Of a stretch of 64,000 bases of DNA, positions 9,395-17,804 are shown piece after piece; the stretch's first letter is position 1, and the number at the start of each line of letters is the position of its first letter. The stretch covers positions 372,001 to 436,000 of the forward strand of contig CAXXMH010000008.1 in assembly GCA_963664665.2 (NCBI GenBank), read 5' to 3'. The translations under genes and the position numbers were made by a program. Below the pieces are notes generated by a model that saw nothing but the letters and a program-made list of their open reading frames with translations, made no database searches and had not been told where the DNA came from. The DNA is from Bin55 sp963664665 (GTDB lineage: Bacteria; Pseudomonadota; Gammaproteobacteria; Pseudomonadales; Azotimanducaceae).

Positions 9395-9622
9395 CTATTC
9401 GTGTTTGTCCGTATAAGGTAACAACGAGAGATACCGTGCCCGTTTGATTGCACGAGTCAGTTGTCGTTGATAACGAGCGCTTGTTCCAGTAATGCGCGCT
9501 GGCACGATTTTGCCAGTTTCGGTGATGAAATCCTCAAGCGTCTCAAGGTCTTTGTAGTCGATCTCTTTTACGCCCGCTTGGGTAAATCGACATACTCGCT
9601 TTCTTCGGTCATTCCGCGCCAT
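9395..9622 (-). CDS. rpsR: 30S ribosomal protein S18
   Basis: The 75-residue small-subunit protein shows the standard YKDLETLEDFITETGKI and PARITGTSARYQRQL segments. S18 pairs with S6 on the platform of the 30S subunit. It sits between rpsF and rplI with two-base spacers, consistent with one polycistronic mRNA. Confidence 0.97.
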   Translation of the reverse strand: MARNDRRKRVCRFTQAGVKEIDYKDLETLEDFITETGKIVPARITGTSARYQRQLTRAIKRARYLSLLPYTDKHE

Positions 9623-9624
9623 GC

Positions 9625-10446
9625 CTATTCCTTCTCCTTAGCACTAGTTTCGACTTCTGCGGTCTCGGCTGTAGCTGGAGCGTCGTCACCGTCGGTCTCG
9701 GGTTCGGTCGCTGCGGCTTCAACGGTCTCGGGTTCCGTCACTGCGGCTTCCGCGGCCTCAGGTTCAGTCTCTGCGGTTTCAGCAACCTCGGGCTTAGTCT
9801 CTGCGACTTCCGCAGCCTCGGGTTCAGTCTCTGCGGCTTTAGCAACCTCGGGCTTAGTCTCTGCGACTTCCGCAGCCTCGGGTTCAGTCTCTGCGGCTTT
9901 AGCAACGTCGGGTTTAGTCTCTGCGACTTCCGCAGCTTCGGGCTCAGTCTCTGCGGCTTTAGCAGTCTCGGGTTCACTCCCCGAAGCTTCTACAGCCTCG
10001 ACTTCTTCCTCGGCTTCGCCGTTATCCTCTGCACTAGCTCGTGCAGCTTCCTCGCGTTCACGCTGTCGGCTGAGCAGCTCTTCTTCACGACGTCGTTCTC
10101 GCTCCTTCTCAGCTACCTGTTGTGCCTTCGTATCCTGATAGATCTTCGACTCCTCGGTTTCTGGACCTTTACGCACCAAGATCATGTTCCGAAGGATCGC
10201 ATCATTGAAGCGAAAAGCACTTTCCAGCTCCACAAGTGCCTCTTGTGAGACCTCTATGTTGAGGAGGGCGTAGTGGGCTTTATGAACTTTCGCAATGGGA
10301 TATGCGAGTTGGCGACGTCCCCAATCTTCAAATCGATGAACTTTGCCGCCGTCGCGCTCGATTGAAGCGCGATATCGGTTGACCATACCGTCAACCTGCT
10401 CTGATTGGTCCGGATGGACCATCAGCACGATTTCGTAATGTCGCAT
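9625..10446 (-). CDS. rpsF: 30S ribosomal protein S6 with a long repetitive acidic tail
   Basis: Residues 1 to about 100 are an ordinary S6 (MRHYEIVLMVHPDQ, DWGRRQLAYPI, FRFNDAILRNMIL). The protein then continues to 273 residues, about twice the usual size. A charged helical linker (about 110-150, rich in Glu and Arg) leads into roughly 100 residues of tandem 10-residue units of the type EPEAAEVAET / KPEVAKAAET, ending KEKE. S6 is known in some bacteria to have variable acidic C-terminal tails, sometimes modified by glutamylation; a tail this long and repetitive is unusual. It leads the rpsF-rpsR-rplI operon. The open frame through the repeats argues that the tail is translated. Confidence 0.95.
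   Translation of the reverse strand: MRHYEIVLMVHPDQSEQVDGMVNRYRASIERDGGKVHRFEDWGRRQLAYPIAKVHKAHYALLNIEVSQEALVELESAFRFNDAILRNMILVRKGPETEESKIYQDTKAQQVAEKERERRREEELLSRQREREEAARASAEDNGEAEEEVEAVEASGSEPETAKAAETEPEAAEVAETKPDVAKAAETEPEAAEVAETKPEVAKAAETEPEAAEVAETKPEVAETAETEPEAAEAAVTEPETVEAAATEPETDGDDAPATAETAEVETSAKEKE
9691..9990. repeat. Tandem 30/60-base repeat coding the S6 tail
   Basis: The DNA has a clear 30-base period, with pairs making a 60-base higher-order unit. The blocks 9781-9840 and 9841-9900 are identical except at one or two positions, and 9901-9960 is a close copy. The flanks (9691-9780 and 9961-9990) are diverged copies. All copies keep the reading frame. This points to recent unequal crossing-over or slippage inside rpsF. 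Confidence 0.9.
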
Positions 10447-10505
10447 GGACTGCCCCTTACGGTTAAAGCTTCCGCCACGCGTGGACGTGAAGCAAGGAGT
10501 GAATT

Positions 10506-10520
10506 ACCACCATCGGTGGT
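10506..10520 (-). promoter_or_regulatory. Hairpin in the rpsF leader
   Basis: A 6-bp stem ACCACC / GGTGGT closes on a 3-base loop (GAT in the mRNA sense), about 60 bases upstream of the rpsF start. On the mRNA it reads ACCACCGAUGGUGGUAAU, which includes a CCG trinucleotide. The S6:S18 complex is known to bind CCG-containing structures in rpsF leaders of several bacteria, so this is a candidate autoregulatory site. The structural match is only approximate. Confidence 0.35.
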
Positions 10521-10539
10521 GGCTGCCGAATTTTAGCGA

Positions 10540-11286
10540 CTATTCGGTTGTATCCCGCAGGCCACGTTGTCGTACGCACTCATAAAGCACGACACCGGTC
10601 GCGACTGAAACATTGAGACTCGGCACGCTTCCCGCCATTGGGATCGATACAAGGGCGTCACAGCGGTCTTTGGTCAACTCGCGTAATCCTGCGTCTTCGC
10701 TGCCAACAACGACAAGCGTGGAAGCCCCATACTCGTATTCGGTGTATTGTTTTTCCGCTTGATCGTCAGTGCCTACTACCCAAACGCCTTGCTCCTGCAA
10801 CCACTCAATTCGCCTTGCCAAGTTCCCCACCCCCACGACAAACAGCGATGAAAGTGCGCCACTTGCGCTCTTGAACGCTGCGCTGGAAAGCGGCGCTGAT
10901 CGATTGCGAGGCAAGAGCACCGCGTCGACACCCGCACCTGCAGCGCTGCGGAGGCATGCGCCCAGGTTGCGTGGGTCTTGTACTCCCTCAATTGCAAGCA
11001 GCAGCGGATCAGTCAGCGACTCAAAGAACGTCTCGAATTCACTTTCCGATTGAGGCTGAAACTCCTGACAGTGAGCCGCGACTCCCTGATGAACGGTTCC
11101 CTCGCTGATTCTGTTCAACGCATCGCGACTGACTTGGGACACCTGTATGTCTTGCGCACGAGCCTCTCGTATCAGGGACGCAAGTGCCTCATCACGCCGG
11201 TCCCGTTGCACAGAGAGTCGCAATACGCGCTCTGGAGTGGCGCGCAGGAACTCTGCGACAGCATGAATGCCAGCCACAATCGTCAT
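10540..11286 (-). CDS. rlmB: 23S rRNA (guanosine-2'-O-)-methyltransferase RlmB
   Basis: The 248-residue SPOUT methyltransferase modifies G2251 of 23S rRNA. The N-terminal substrate-binding domain (VAGIHAVAEFLRA) is followed by the knotted catalytic domain with GVQDPRNLGACLRSAAGAGVDAVLLP, the VVGSEDAGLR loop and the C-terminal IPMAGSVPSLNVSVATGVVLYE. A very strong Shine-Dalgarno (ggaggaagga) precedes the ATG. It lies 14 bases behind rnr, the classical rnr-rlmB pair. Confidence 0.95.
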   Translation of the reverse strand: MTIVAGIHAVAEFLRATPERVLRLSVQRDRRDEALASLIREARAQDIQVSQVSRDALNRISEGTVHQGVAAHCQEFQPQSESEFETFFESLTDPLLLAIEGVQDPRNLGACLRSAAGAGVDAVLLPRNRSAPLSSAAFKSASGALSSLFVVGVGNLARRIEWLQEQGVWVVGTDDQAEKQYTEYEYGASTLVVVGSEDAGLRELTKDRCDALVSIPMAGSVPSLNVSVATGVVLYECVRQRGLRDTTE

Positions 11287-11300
11287 CTCAATCCTTCCTC

Positions 11301-12998
11301 CTAGGCTAACTCGAGACTCAATTTGGCCGCTGGCACTTGCACATCTGTCAGGCGCGTCTGTACGCGATCCCCGATACGGAATACCCGACCGTTCGATTCG
11401 CCTCGTAATTCGCCACCGAAGAACGAGTAGTAATCGCTTGGAAGGTTGCTGACATGCAGTAGACCTGAAATGTAGTATCCATCCAGCTCCACGAAGAGCC
11501 CAAAGTCCCTCACGCCGGCCACAATCCCCGAGAATACGTCGCCTACTTTCGACTTAAGTAGCGAAGCCTTTAGCCACCCATCAACTCGACGCTCAACGTT
11601 GATCGCTCGACGTTCGTACGTCGAAGTCTGAACGCCTAATTCATCGAGTTCGTTAAACGTCATCGCCGGTAATTCGGCAACTCCGAGAACTCGTTTGATC
11701 AACCGATGCATCACCAAGTCAGGATACCGACGAATCGGCGACGTAAAGTGCGCATAAGAGTCCAGCGCCAACCCAAAATGGCCCAACTTACGCGGTGTGT
11801 AATGCGCCTGCTCCATGGCAGAGAGGAGCATGATCTCCCATAGGTGGGATGGTTTGCAGACCTTTCGAAGGTCCTTCAACACGCGTTGAAGCTGCGACGA
11901 CTTCTCGATGTGAGAGGGGACGGAAACGCCTTGGTTCGCTAATCTGGTCAATACCGTCCGCATGTTCCAAGCGTCAGGCGGCTCATGAGCACGATATAAC
12001 GGGATCACTTTTTGGCGTTCAAGAAACTTAGCCGCCTCAACATTGGCTGCGATCATCGCAACTTCAATCATGCGATGTGCGTTATTCCGCACGATAGGCC
12101 GTACGCGCTGAGGTTTGCCGCGCTCGATATCGATGATCGTTTCCACCGTGTTGAAATCCAACGAACCGCGCGTCTGAGCAGCTTTCGACAACGCGCGATA
12201 CGCGTCATGAAATGCCAGGATCGATGCTTGAACGTCTTTGCCGCCAGGCATCGACTCGCCGTTCCGTAGGAAGCCCGCCACTTGGCGATACGTTAGACGA
12301 GCGTGAGACCGCATTGCGCCTTCATAGAACGTCGACCGAAGCACATCGCCTTTGATACCTATCCGCATGTCACATACCAGCACCAAGCGGTCCTGATCGG
12401 GATTCAATGAGCAGATTCCATTTGACAACGCGGTTGGCAACATCGGTACGACCTTTCCCGGCACGTATACGGAAGTGCCACGTTTTACGGCTTCGACATC
12501 TAGATCGCTTCCGAGAGGTACATAGTGCGCCACGTCTGCAATTGCCACGACCAAACGCCAGCCATCCGCTTCTGGCTCACAGTACACTGCATCATCGAAG
12601 TCACGCGCATCGGCGCCATCGATCGTAACGAGAGGTAGATCTCGGAGGTCAACGCGGTCTTCAATAAACTTTTCATCAACTTGACTAGGGACGTCCAAGC
12701 GGTTAAGTGCTTTTGGCCATGCTTGCGGTACGTCCTCAAGCGTTAACGCCACTTCGATCGCTAGATCCGTCACGTTGTTAGCTTGAAAAACTCGATCGAT
12801 TCGACCGCGAGATCTCGCGCCGACGCCGCTTAAGACGTGACCCACGACGATATCGCCGACCTGCGCCTTCCCGTCACGTGGATTGACATAAATCTCACGT
12901 GATTTACCTTGCTCAAGCGGAACGACGACTAAATCCTTACGCCGCGCGCGGCGAGTAACTTCGCCGACAAAACGGTCTCGCTTGGTCAAATCAACCAA
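11301..12998 (-). CDS. rnr: RNase R-type 3'-5' exoribonuclease, short at the N-terminus
   Basis: The 565-residue member of the RNase II/R family has an OB/cold-shock-like region (residues 1 to about 75), the RNB catalytic core with IDGADARDFDDAVY (active-site aspartates), the YAHFTSPIRRYPDLVMHR motif and a C-terminal S1 domain ending the protein. E. coli RNase R is about 800 residues. This one lacks the N-terminal helix-turn-helix and one cold-shock domain, and also the basic C-terminal tail. The only usable start near the beginning is TTG, and an in-frame TGA lies two codons upstream (13002-13004), so the short N-terminus is real for this sequence. It could equally be called an RNase II-like enzyme. 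Confidence 0.88.
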   Translation of the reverse strand: MVDLTKRDRFVGEVTRRARRKDLVVVPLEQGKSREIYVNPRDGKAQVGDIVVGHVLSGVGARSRGRIDRVFQANNVTDLAIEVALTLEDVPQAWPKALNRLDVPSQVDEKFIEDRVDLRDLPLVTIDGADARDFDDAVYCEPEADGWRLVVAIADVAHYVPLGSDLDVEAVKRGTSVYVPGKVVPMLPTALSNGICSLNPDQDRLVLVCDMRIGIKGDVLRSTFYEGAMRSHARLTYRQVAGFLRNGESMPGGKDVQASILAFHDAYRALSKAAQTRGSLDFNTVETIIDIERGKPQRVRPIVRNNAHRMIEVAMIAANVEAAKFLERQKVIPLYRAHEPPDAWNMRTVLTRLANQGVSVPSHIEKSSQLQRVLKDLRKVCKPSHLWEIMLLSAMEQAHYTPRKLGHFGLALDSYAHFTSPIRRYPDLVMHRLIKRVLGVAELPAMTFNELDELGVQTSTYERRAINVERRVDGWLKASLLKSKVGDVFSGIVAGVRDFGLFVELDGYYISGLLHVSNLPSDYYSFFGGELRGESNGRVFRIGDRVQTRLTDVQVPAAKLSLELA

Positions 12999-13075
12999 GG
13001 TTCATTCGTCGCAATCAACAAGAAAAATCCAATGGGAGTGGTGATTGGTAAACGCGCTCAAAGCCTTGTCAAACC

Positions 13076-13081
13076 TATAAT
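13076..13081 (+). promoter_or_regulatory. -10 box of the tRNA-Leu promoter
   Basis: A perfect TATAAT sits about 10 bases before the tRNA 5' end and is followed by a GC-rich discriminator (tccgcccc). That arrangement is typical of stable-RNA promoters under stringent control. The -35 element is weak by eye. Confidence 0.55.
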
Positions 13082-13091
13082 TCCGCCCCTT

Positions 13092-13179
13092 GCCGAGGTG
13101 GCGAAATTGGTAGACGCGCTAGCTTCAGGTGCTAGTGGAGCCTAGCTCCGTGGAGGTTCAAGTCCTCTTCTCGGCACCA
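13092..13179 (+). tRNA. tRNA-Leu (anticodon CAG)
   Basis: The sequence folds into a class II cloverleaf. The 7-bp acceptor is GCCGAGG pairing with TCTCGGC (one G-U). The D arm contains gcgaaattggtagacgcg. The anticodon stem CTAGC/GCTAG holds the loop TTCAGGT, giving anticodon CAG. A long variable arm, a T arm with GGTTCAAGTCC and an encoded CCA end follow. It stands alone, divergent from rnr. Confidence 0.97.
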
Positions 13180-13206
13180 TAGCCCGAAAGCGTTCCGATG
13201 GCCGTC

Positions 13207-14163
13207 TTAGCCCGGCGTGGCACGAAAACCATTCGGCACGCCTTTTGCGACCATGCTTACCGCGTTATGGGCATGCAGACTCTCAAAATGCTCAATGTGG
13301 ACCAGGAAGTCGGTCACATCTTCTTCGCTCAGTAGCAACTGCTTAATACGACGAGCTGAATCTTCACAGAACATTGGATTTTGCCCGTTTCGTCGAGCGA
13401 ATTCCTGTTCGTCCTCGCGCTTGACCGCCGTTTGTACAGGCGTACCCAAAGCATCTTCGATGTCCTGAACCAAACGCGCAATAGGGAAATACGCTATATC
13501 GTCGCGCAACTGAACTTTTACGGTAGCTGCGCTACGCTGCCCATGGGGCGTCGCAACGATCCCCTGCTGCGAACCTAACCATGTCTTCACCTCGTTGCGG
13601 TCGAGGTTCTCTTGTTCCTCGAAATCCTCGGAGAACTGCTCCTGGATGACACTTCGTGCCAAGGCAGCAGACGCTGGACATGTACTTGAATAGTGAACTA
13701 CTACTTCCTGCTCGATTCTGATCGTTCCGTCGCGAAGTTCACCACGCAATCTGACAGGGTAACGATTCCAGCCGCTGTTGTCCGACACGAGAGCGGGTTT
13801 GTTAAGCAACAGCTCAAACGCAAATTCGATTAACGCATCTGACGAAATCTCTAGATGCGTCGTACGTAATTGATGTAGCAGATCCGCCAAGCTACTCGGC
13901 GACAGCGCTGCTTCTCCGAGCGCGTTCCCCATCGTCCTGTAGAGGCGGGACATATGAATACCCTTGGCGTGCGAGTCGCCAAGATTTACGTACATTTGAA
14001 TGGCGGCTTGTGCGGCTTGCTCTGCATCCTCATCGAGTACGCGAATCGGCATCGCAATGTCGCTCATACCCACCCAATCAAGCGTTCCCTGAGGCTCGTT
14101 GTGAACATGTCCGGCGACATCCGGTAACGCACCGCCAAGAATGTCGCGTCGATGCTCGTTCAC
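13207..14163 (-). CDS. folE2: GTP cyclohydrolase FolE2
   Basis: The 318-residue alternative, metal-flexible GTP cyclohydrolase I converts GTP to dihydroneopterin triphosphate for folate-type cofactors. Diagnostic segments are GTLDWVGMSDIAMPIRV near the N-terminus, MYVNLGDSHAKGIHMSRLY, the YSSTCPASAAL catalytic-cysteine motif and a C-terminal HIEHFESLHAHNAVSM. It starts with GTG overlapping the stop of the preceding Trm112-like gene (GTGA), so translation is coupled. Nothing folate-related is next to it otherwise. Confidence 0.93.
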   Translation of the reverse strand: MNEHRRDILGGALPDVAGHVHNEPQGTLDWVGMSDIAMPIRVLDEDAEQAAQAAIQMYVNLGDSHAKGIHMSRLYRTMGNALGEAALSPSSLADLLHQLRTTHLEISSDALIEFAFELLLNKPALVSDNSGWNRYPVRLRGELRDGTIRIEQEVVVHYSSTCPASAALARSVIQEQFSEDFEEQENLDRNEVKTWLGSQQGIVATPHGQRSAATVKVQLRDDIAYFPIARLVQDIEDALGTPVQTAVKREDEQEFARRNGQNPMFCEDSARRIKQLLLSEEDVTDFLVHIEHFESLHAHNAVSMVAKGVPNGFRATPG

Positions 14164-14357
14164 GATTCGTCAAGCTCCTTTACTTCCTCATCGCTTAGCG
14201 AGCGGGCTTCCGCAGCGATTAACACTGGAATGTCATCTCTAACTGCATAAGCCAAACCCGCTTCAACAGACCAAAGCTCATTGAGATCCGATCTATAGAC
14301 CAAAGGACCTTTCGTCTCGGGACATACCAAAATGTCAAGTAATTTCTTCTCTAACAC
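14160..14357 (-). CDS. UPF0434/Trm112 family small protein
   Basis: The 65-residue protein matches the YcaR/UPF0434 (Trm112-like) family: KKLLDILVCPETKGPLVY at the start, then ELWSVEAGLAYAVRDDIPVLI. Eukaryotic Trm112 is a methyltransferase activator; the role of the bacterial homologues is not settled. Only one of the zinc-knuckle cysteines remains, as is common in gammaproteobacterial members. It is sandwiched between purA and folE2 on the same strand. Confidence 0.88.
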   Translation of the reverse strand: MLEKKLLDILVCPETKGPLVYRSDLNELWSVEAGLAYAVRDDIPVLIAAEARSLSDEEVKELDES

Positions 14358-14373
14358 GGAATGAGATGCTCAT

Positions 14374-15669
14374 TTATGCGAACAGTGTGTCGTCGCGCAT
14401 GATCGTAGATTCCCGCTGTGCGCCAGTAGACACGATACTCACGGGCATGTTTAAAAGATCTTCGACACGATGCACAAACTTTATTGCTTCCTCTGGCAGA
14501 TCATCGCTGTTCGCACAATCCGCAGTGGACTCTAGCCATCCATCCATCTCAGTGTAAACTGGCTTGATTTCACGTAAACCACGTTCGCCAAAGTCACCAC
14601 GGAAAGGTTGCCCGTTAGGCAGTTCATAGTCCGTGCAGATGCGAATGGTTTCAATCGAATCCAAAACATCGAGCTTGGTCAGACACAGCGACGAAATACT
14701 GCTCATTTCGGCGGCACGTTTTAGCGCGACTGCATCAAGCCATCCACACCGTCGTGGACGCCCGGTCGTAGCGCCGAATTCCGCACCCCGTTCAGCGAGT
14801 TGTTTACCAATGTCATCGTGCAATTCTGTCGGGAAAGTACCTGCGCCAACCCGTGTTGTATAAGCCTTCGTAACGCCTACAACATGGTCAATGAAGCGGG
14901 GACCGAAGCCCGTGCCAACGCACGCACCAGCAGCGGAAGTGCTCGAAGACGTGACATAGGGGAACGTACCTTGGTCTATATCGAGCATCGCACCTTGTGC
15001 GCCTTCGAACAGGATGTTCTCATCCCGTTGACGATGCCACTGTAACGAAGATGATATGTCCTTCACCAGCGGCTTGACATCTACGGCGAATTGAGCGACT
15101 ACCTCTAGTTCTGCCTCCGGATCGACTGGATCAACTTTGTAGTACTGTTCCAGCAGGAAATTGTGGTACTCGATCAACGCCAATATCCGCGCCTTGGCGT
15201 CGTCCCACTGATACAAATCTCCGATCCTGATGCTACGACGCGCCATCTTGTCTTCATAGGCAGGTCCAATGCCACGACCCGTCGTACCGATCTTCTGCTC
15301 ACCGCTTGCGATTTCGCGTGCTTGATCCAAAGCGACATGACTCGATAGGATCAATGGGCAAGCGTGGCTAATGCAAAGTCGTGCACGTGCGTTAATCCCG
15401 TGCTCTTCGAGACGTTTGATTTCGCTTAATAAAGCCTGCGGTGAGACTACAACACCGTTTCCAAGATAGCACTGGACATGCTCGTGAAGAATGCCCGAAG
15501 GGATGAGGTGTAGCACGAGCTTTTCGTTCTCGACGATGATCGTGTGGCCGGCGTTATGACCGCCTTGAAAGCGCACAACTGCGGCTACTTGCTCGGCAAG
15601 CAAGTCGACAATCTTGCCCTTGCCCTCGTCACCCCACGCCATACCTACAACGACTACGTTCTTAGCCAA
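14374..15669 (-). CDS. purA: Adenylosuccinate synthetase
   Basis: The GTP-dependent enzyme of AMP synthesis, condensing IMP with aspartate. It has the N-terminal GMAWGDEGKGKIVDLL P-loop-like motif, GHNAGHTI, the IGTTGRGIGPAYEDK loop and the C-terminal TTGRPRRCGWLDAVALK. I place the start at the TTG at 15669 (431 residues, LAKNVVVVGMAWG) because GAAGG lies 8 bases upstream; a longer in-frame version would begin at another TTG at 15690. It follows hflC by 82 bases, the usual hflX-hflK-hflC-purA arrangement. Confidence 0.95.
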   Translation of the reverse strand: MAKNVVVVGMAWGDEGKGKIVDLLAEQVAAVVRFQGGHNAGHTIIVENEKLVLHLIPSGILHEHVQCYLGNGVVVSPQALLSEIKRLEEHGINARARLCISHACPLILSSHVALDQAREIASGEQKIGTTGRGIGPAYEDKMARRSIRIGDLYQWDDAKARILALIEYHNFLLEQYYKVDPVDPEAELEVVAQFAVDVKPLVKDISSSLQWHRQRDENILFEGAQGAMLDIDQGTFPYVTSSSTSAAGACVGTGFGPRFIDHVVGVTKAYTTRVGAGTFPTELHDDIGKQLAERGAEFGATTGRPRRCGWLDAVALKRAAEMSSISSLCLTKLDVLDSIETIRICTDYELPNGQPFRGDFGERGLREIKPVYTEMDGWLESTADCANSDDLPEEAIKFVHRVEDLLNMPVSIVSTGAQRESTIMRDDTLFA

Positions 15670-15751
15670 AACCCAGGCCTTCAAACGCAATAGGCGTGCG
15701 GATGCGCGGTCTTAAAAAGACCATTGTCAGATTCATGTTCTGCGAGTTTAG

Positions 15752-16627
15752 TTAGGGTTGTTCCGCCTTGAGGAACCGGAAGAACTCACTCGAAGGGTCG
15801 ATCACCAGCATTGCGCTTCCGTCTTCGAAAACCTTGCGGTATGCGTTGATGCTGCGATAAAAACTGTAGAAATCCGGATCTTGACCATATGCGTTCGCAT
15901 AGATTTCCGCCGAGCTCGCATCGCCATCCCCGCGGATCTTCTCAGATTCACGGTTCGCTTCCGCCTCGATCACAATGGCTTGGCGATCCGCATCAGCACG
16001 AATGCCAATGGCCAATTCCTGCCCCGTCGCTCGGTATTGTTTCGCCTCAATTTCTCGTTCGGAGTTCATACGCTCAAAAACGGCTTCCGACACTTCTTCG
16101 GGCAGGTCAATCCGCTTGACACGGATGTCGATCACTGAAATACCAAAGTCTTCCGACATGATAGCGTTGAGTTGAGCCGTTAACTCGTTCATGAGCAAGT
16201 CGCGCTCACCGGAAATGACTTCATGCATATCACGCCGACCTATCTGGTTACGCAAACCTTCGTTGACGCGATCCTCAAGCTGATTCATGGCGCGTTGCTC
16301 GTCGCCTGAAGTTGCTGTGTAGTAGCTCTGTATCTCACCGACGCGCCACTTGACAAAGAGGTCGACGATCACGGGTTTTTTCTCAATCGTGAAATAACGC
16401 TGTGCAGGGGTGTCGAGAGTCAAGATTCGACCATCAAAGCGGCGAATTTCATCCGCAATTGGAAACTTGAAATGGAGTCCTGCATCATCGTCACCATAGA
16501 CTGTTTTTGCTTCGCCAAAACGTAAGAGCAACGCGCGCTCACGTTCATGGACAACGAAAACCGCGTCGAACGCCAGTGCGCCGGCAATGATTAACAGGAC
16601 AAGTGCGACAATACTTTTAACACTCAT
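15752..16627 (-). CDS. hflC: Membrane protease modulator HflC
   Basis: The 291-residue SPFH/band-7 protein has an N-terminal membrane anchor (SIVALVLLIIAGALAFDAVFVV). It forms the periplasm-facing HflKC assembly that encloses and modulates FtsH. The FGEAKTVYGDDDAGLHFKFP segment and the long coiled SPFH helix (SEREIEAKQYRATGQELA) are visible. It follows hflK by 16 bases. Confidence 0.95.
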   Translation of the reverse strand: MSVKSIVALVLLIIAGALAFDAVFVVHERERALLLRFGEAKTVYGDDDAGLHFKFPIADEIRRFDGRILTLDTPAQRYFTIEKKPVIVDLFVKWRVGEIQSYYTATSGDEQRAMNQLEDRVNEGLRNQIGRRDMHEVISGERDLLMNELTAQLNAIMSEDFGISVIDIRVKRIDLPEEVSEAVFERMNSEREIEAKQYRATGQELAIGIRADADRQAIVIEAEANRESEKIRGDGDASSAEIYANAYGQDPDFYSFYRSINAYRKVFEDGSAMLVIDPSSEFFRFLKAEQP

Positions 16628-16643
16628 AGTTCTCTACCCTCTC

Positions 16644-17774
16644 CTATCGAACGCGGCCAGTACGTTGTTCAATCGAACTCATGATGCCATCGGAGCCATC
16701 ATCGCGGTTATCCAGCGAAGCACCACCACCTAAGCCACCAGCGCCGCGACGGATTTGATCAAGCGGTAAATAAATCATTTGGTTGCTTGCTTCAACGTCC
16801 ACCATGACCTTATTGGCGTTGGTCATGACTGACTCCATCGCCTCAATATAAAGTCGATTACGCGTCACATTGGGCGCTTGCTGATACTCCGCCAGGAGTT
16901 TTGTGAATCGTTCCGCTTCACCTTGTGCATTCGCGATCACTTGATCGCGATATGCGTTTGCCTGCTCGATCATCTGCTGAGCTTCACCGCGCGCTTCCGG
17001 AACTACCTGTTCGGCGTACGCATTCGCTTGGTTAGTGAATCTGACCTCATCCTCTTTCGCCTTTTGGACGTCGTCAAATGCATCTTGAACTTCAGCAGGC
17101 GGTCCAACGTTATCGATGTTGACCTTACTTACGCGGATGCCAGTTTGATAGCGGTCCACGTAACTCTGAAGCCGATCCTGTACCTCGAAACCCAGTGCTT
17201 CCCGACCTTCCGTGATCACTGCGTCCATCGTAGAGCTTCCCACGACGTGCCGAAGTGCACTCTCAGTCGCATGCCGCAGACTCTCGGTTGGATTCCGAAC
17301 TTCGACCGAATACTGGAGCGGGTCGTTAACCACGTACTGAACAACCAGATTGACAGCGACGATGTTCTCGTCTTCCGTAAGCATCTCCGCCGCGTGATCG
17401 CTTGAATTGACACGCGTCACGTTGACCATCTCGACGACATCAACGATCGGTGGGTTCCAACGAAGACCAGGCATCATCAAATCGGGTTGTAGATTGCCGA
17501 AGCGAAAGACAACGCCGCGTTCCTGCTGGTCAATCTGATAGATGCCAAACATCGCGTAGATGGCCACCACCACCACCAGAATGAGGGCCAGCATACCCGG
17601 CGAAAAGAACTTCTTAATGCCCCCGGAACCCGAAGAGCCGCCTGAGCCGCCGCCACCGAACAAGCCGCCAAACTGGCTCTTGAACTTGCGAAAGACGTCG
17701 TCCAGATCGGGAGGTCCCTGATCACCGCTAGTACCCCAAGGGTCTTTCTTATTTTGATCGTCGTTCCAAGCCAT
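16644..17774 (-). CDS. hflK: Membrane protease modulator HflK
   Basis: The 376-residue partner of HflC. The cytosolic N-terminus has the typical MAWNDDQNKKDPWG and a glycine/serine-rich stretch (about residues 38-53), then one transmembrane helix (MLALILVVVVAIYAMFGIY). The SPFH domain starts at QQERGVVFRFG. It lies between hflX and hflC with short spacers, implying one operon. Confidence 0.95.
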   Translation of the reverse strand: MAWNDDQNKKDPWGTSGDQGPPDLDDVFRKFKSQFGGLFGGGGSGGSSGSGGIKKFFSPGMLALILVVVVAIYAMFGIYQIDQQERGVVFRFGNLQPDLMMPGLRWNPPIVDVVEMVNVTRVNSSDHAAEMLTEDENIVAVNLVVQYVVNDPLQYSVEVRNPTESLRHATESALRHVVGSSTMDAVITEGREALGFEVQDRLQSYVDRYQTGIRVSKVNIDNVGPPAEVQDAFDDVQKAKEDEVRFTNQANAYAEQVVPEARGEAQQMIEQANAYRDQVIANAQGEAERFTKLLAEYQQAPNVTRNRLYIEAMESVMTNANKVMVDVEASNQMIYLPLDQIRRGAGGLGGGASLDNRDDGSDGIMSSIEQRTGRVR

Positions 17775-17804
17775 CGATGATCCTCTGCTGATTGCGAATG
17801 AATT

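Noticed and set aside
9461..10138. Forward-strand frame with Ser/Ala repeats opposite rpsF
   Set aside because: The repeats are the complement of the S6 tail repeats; no ribosome site and no protein features of its own.
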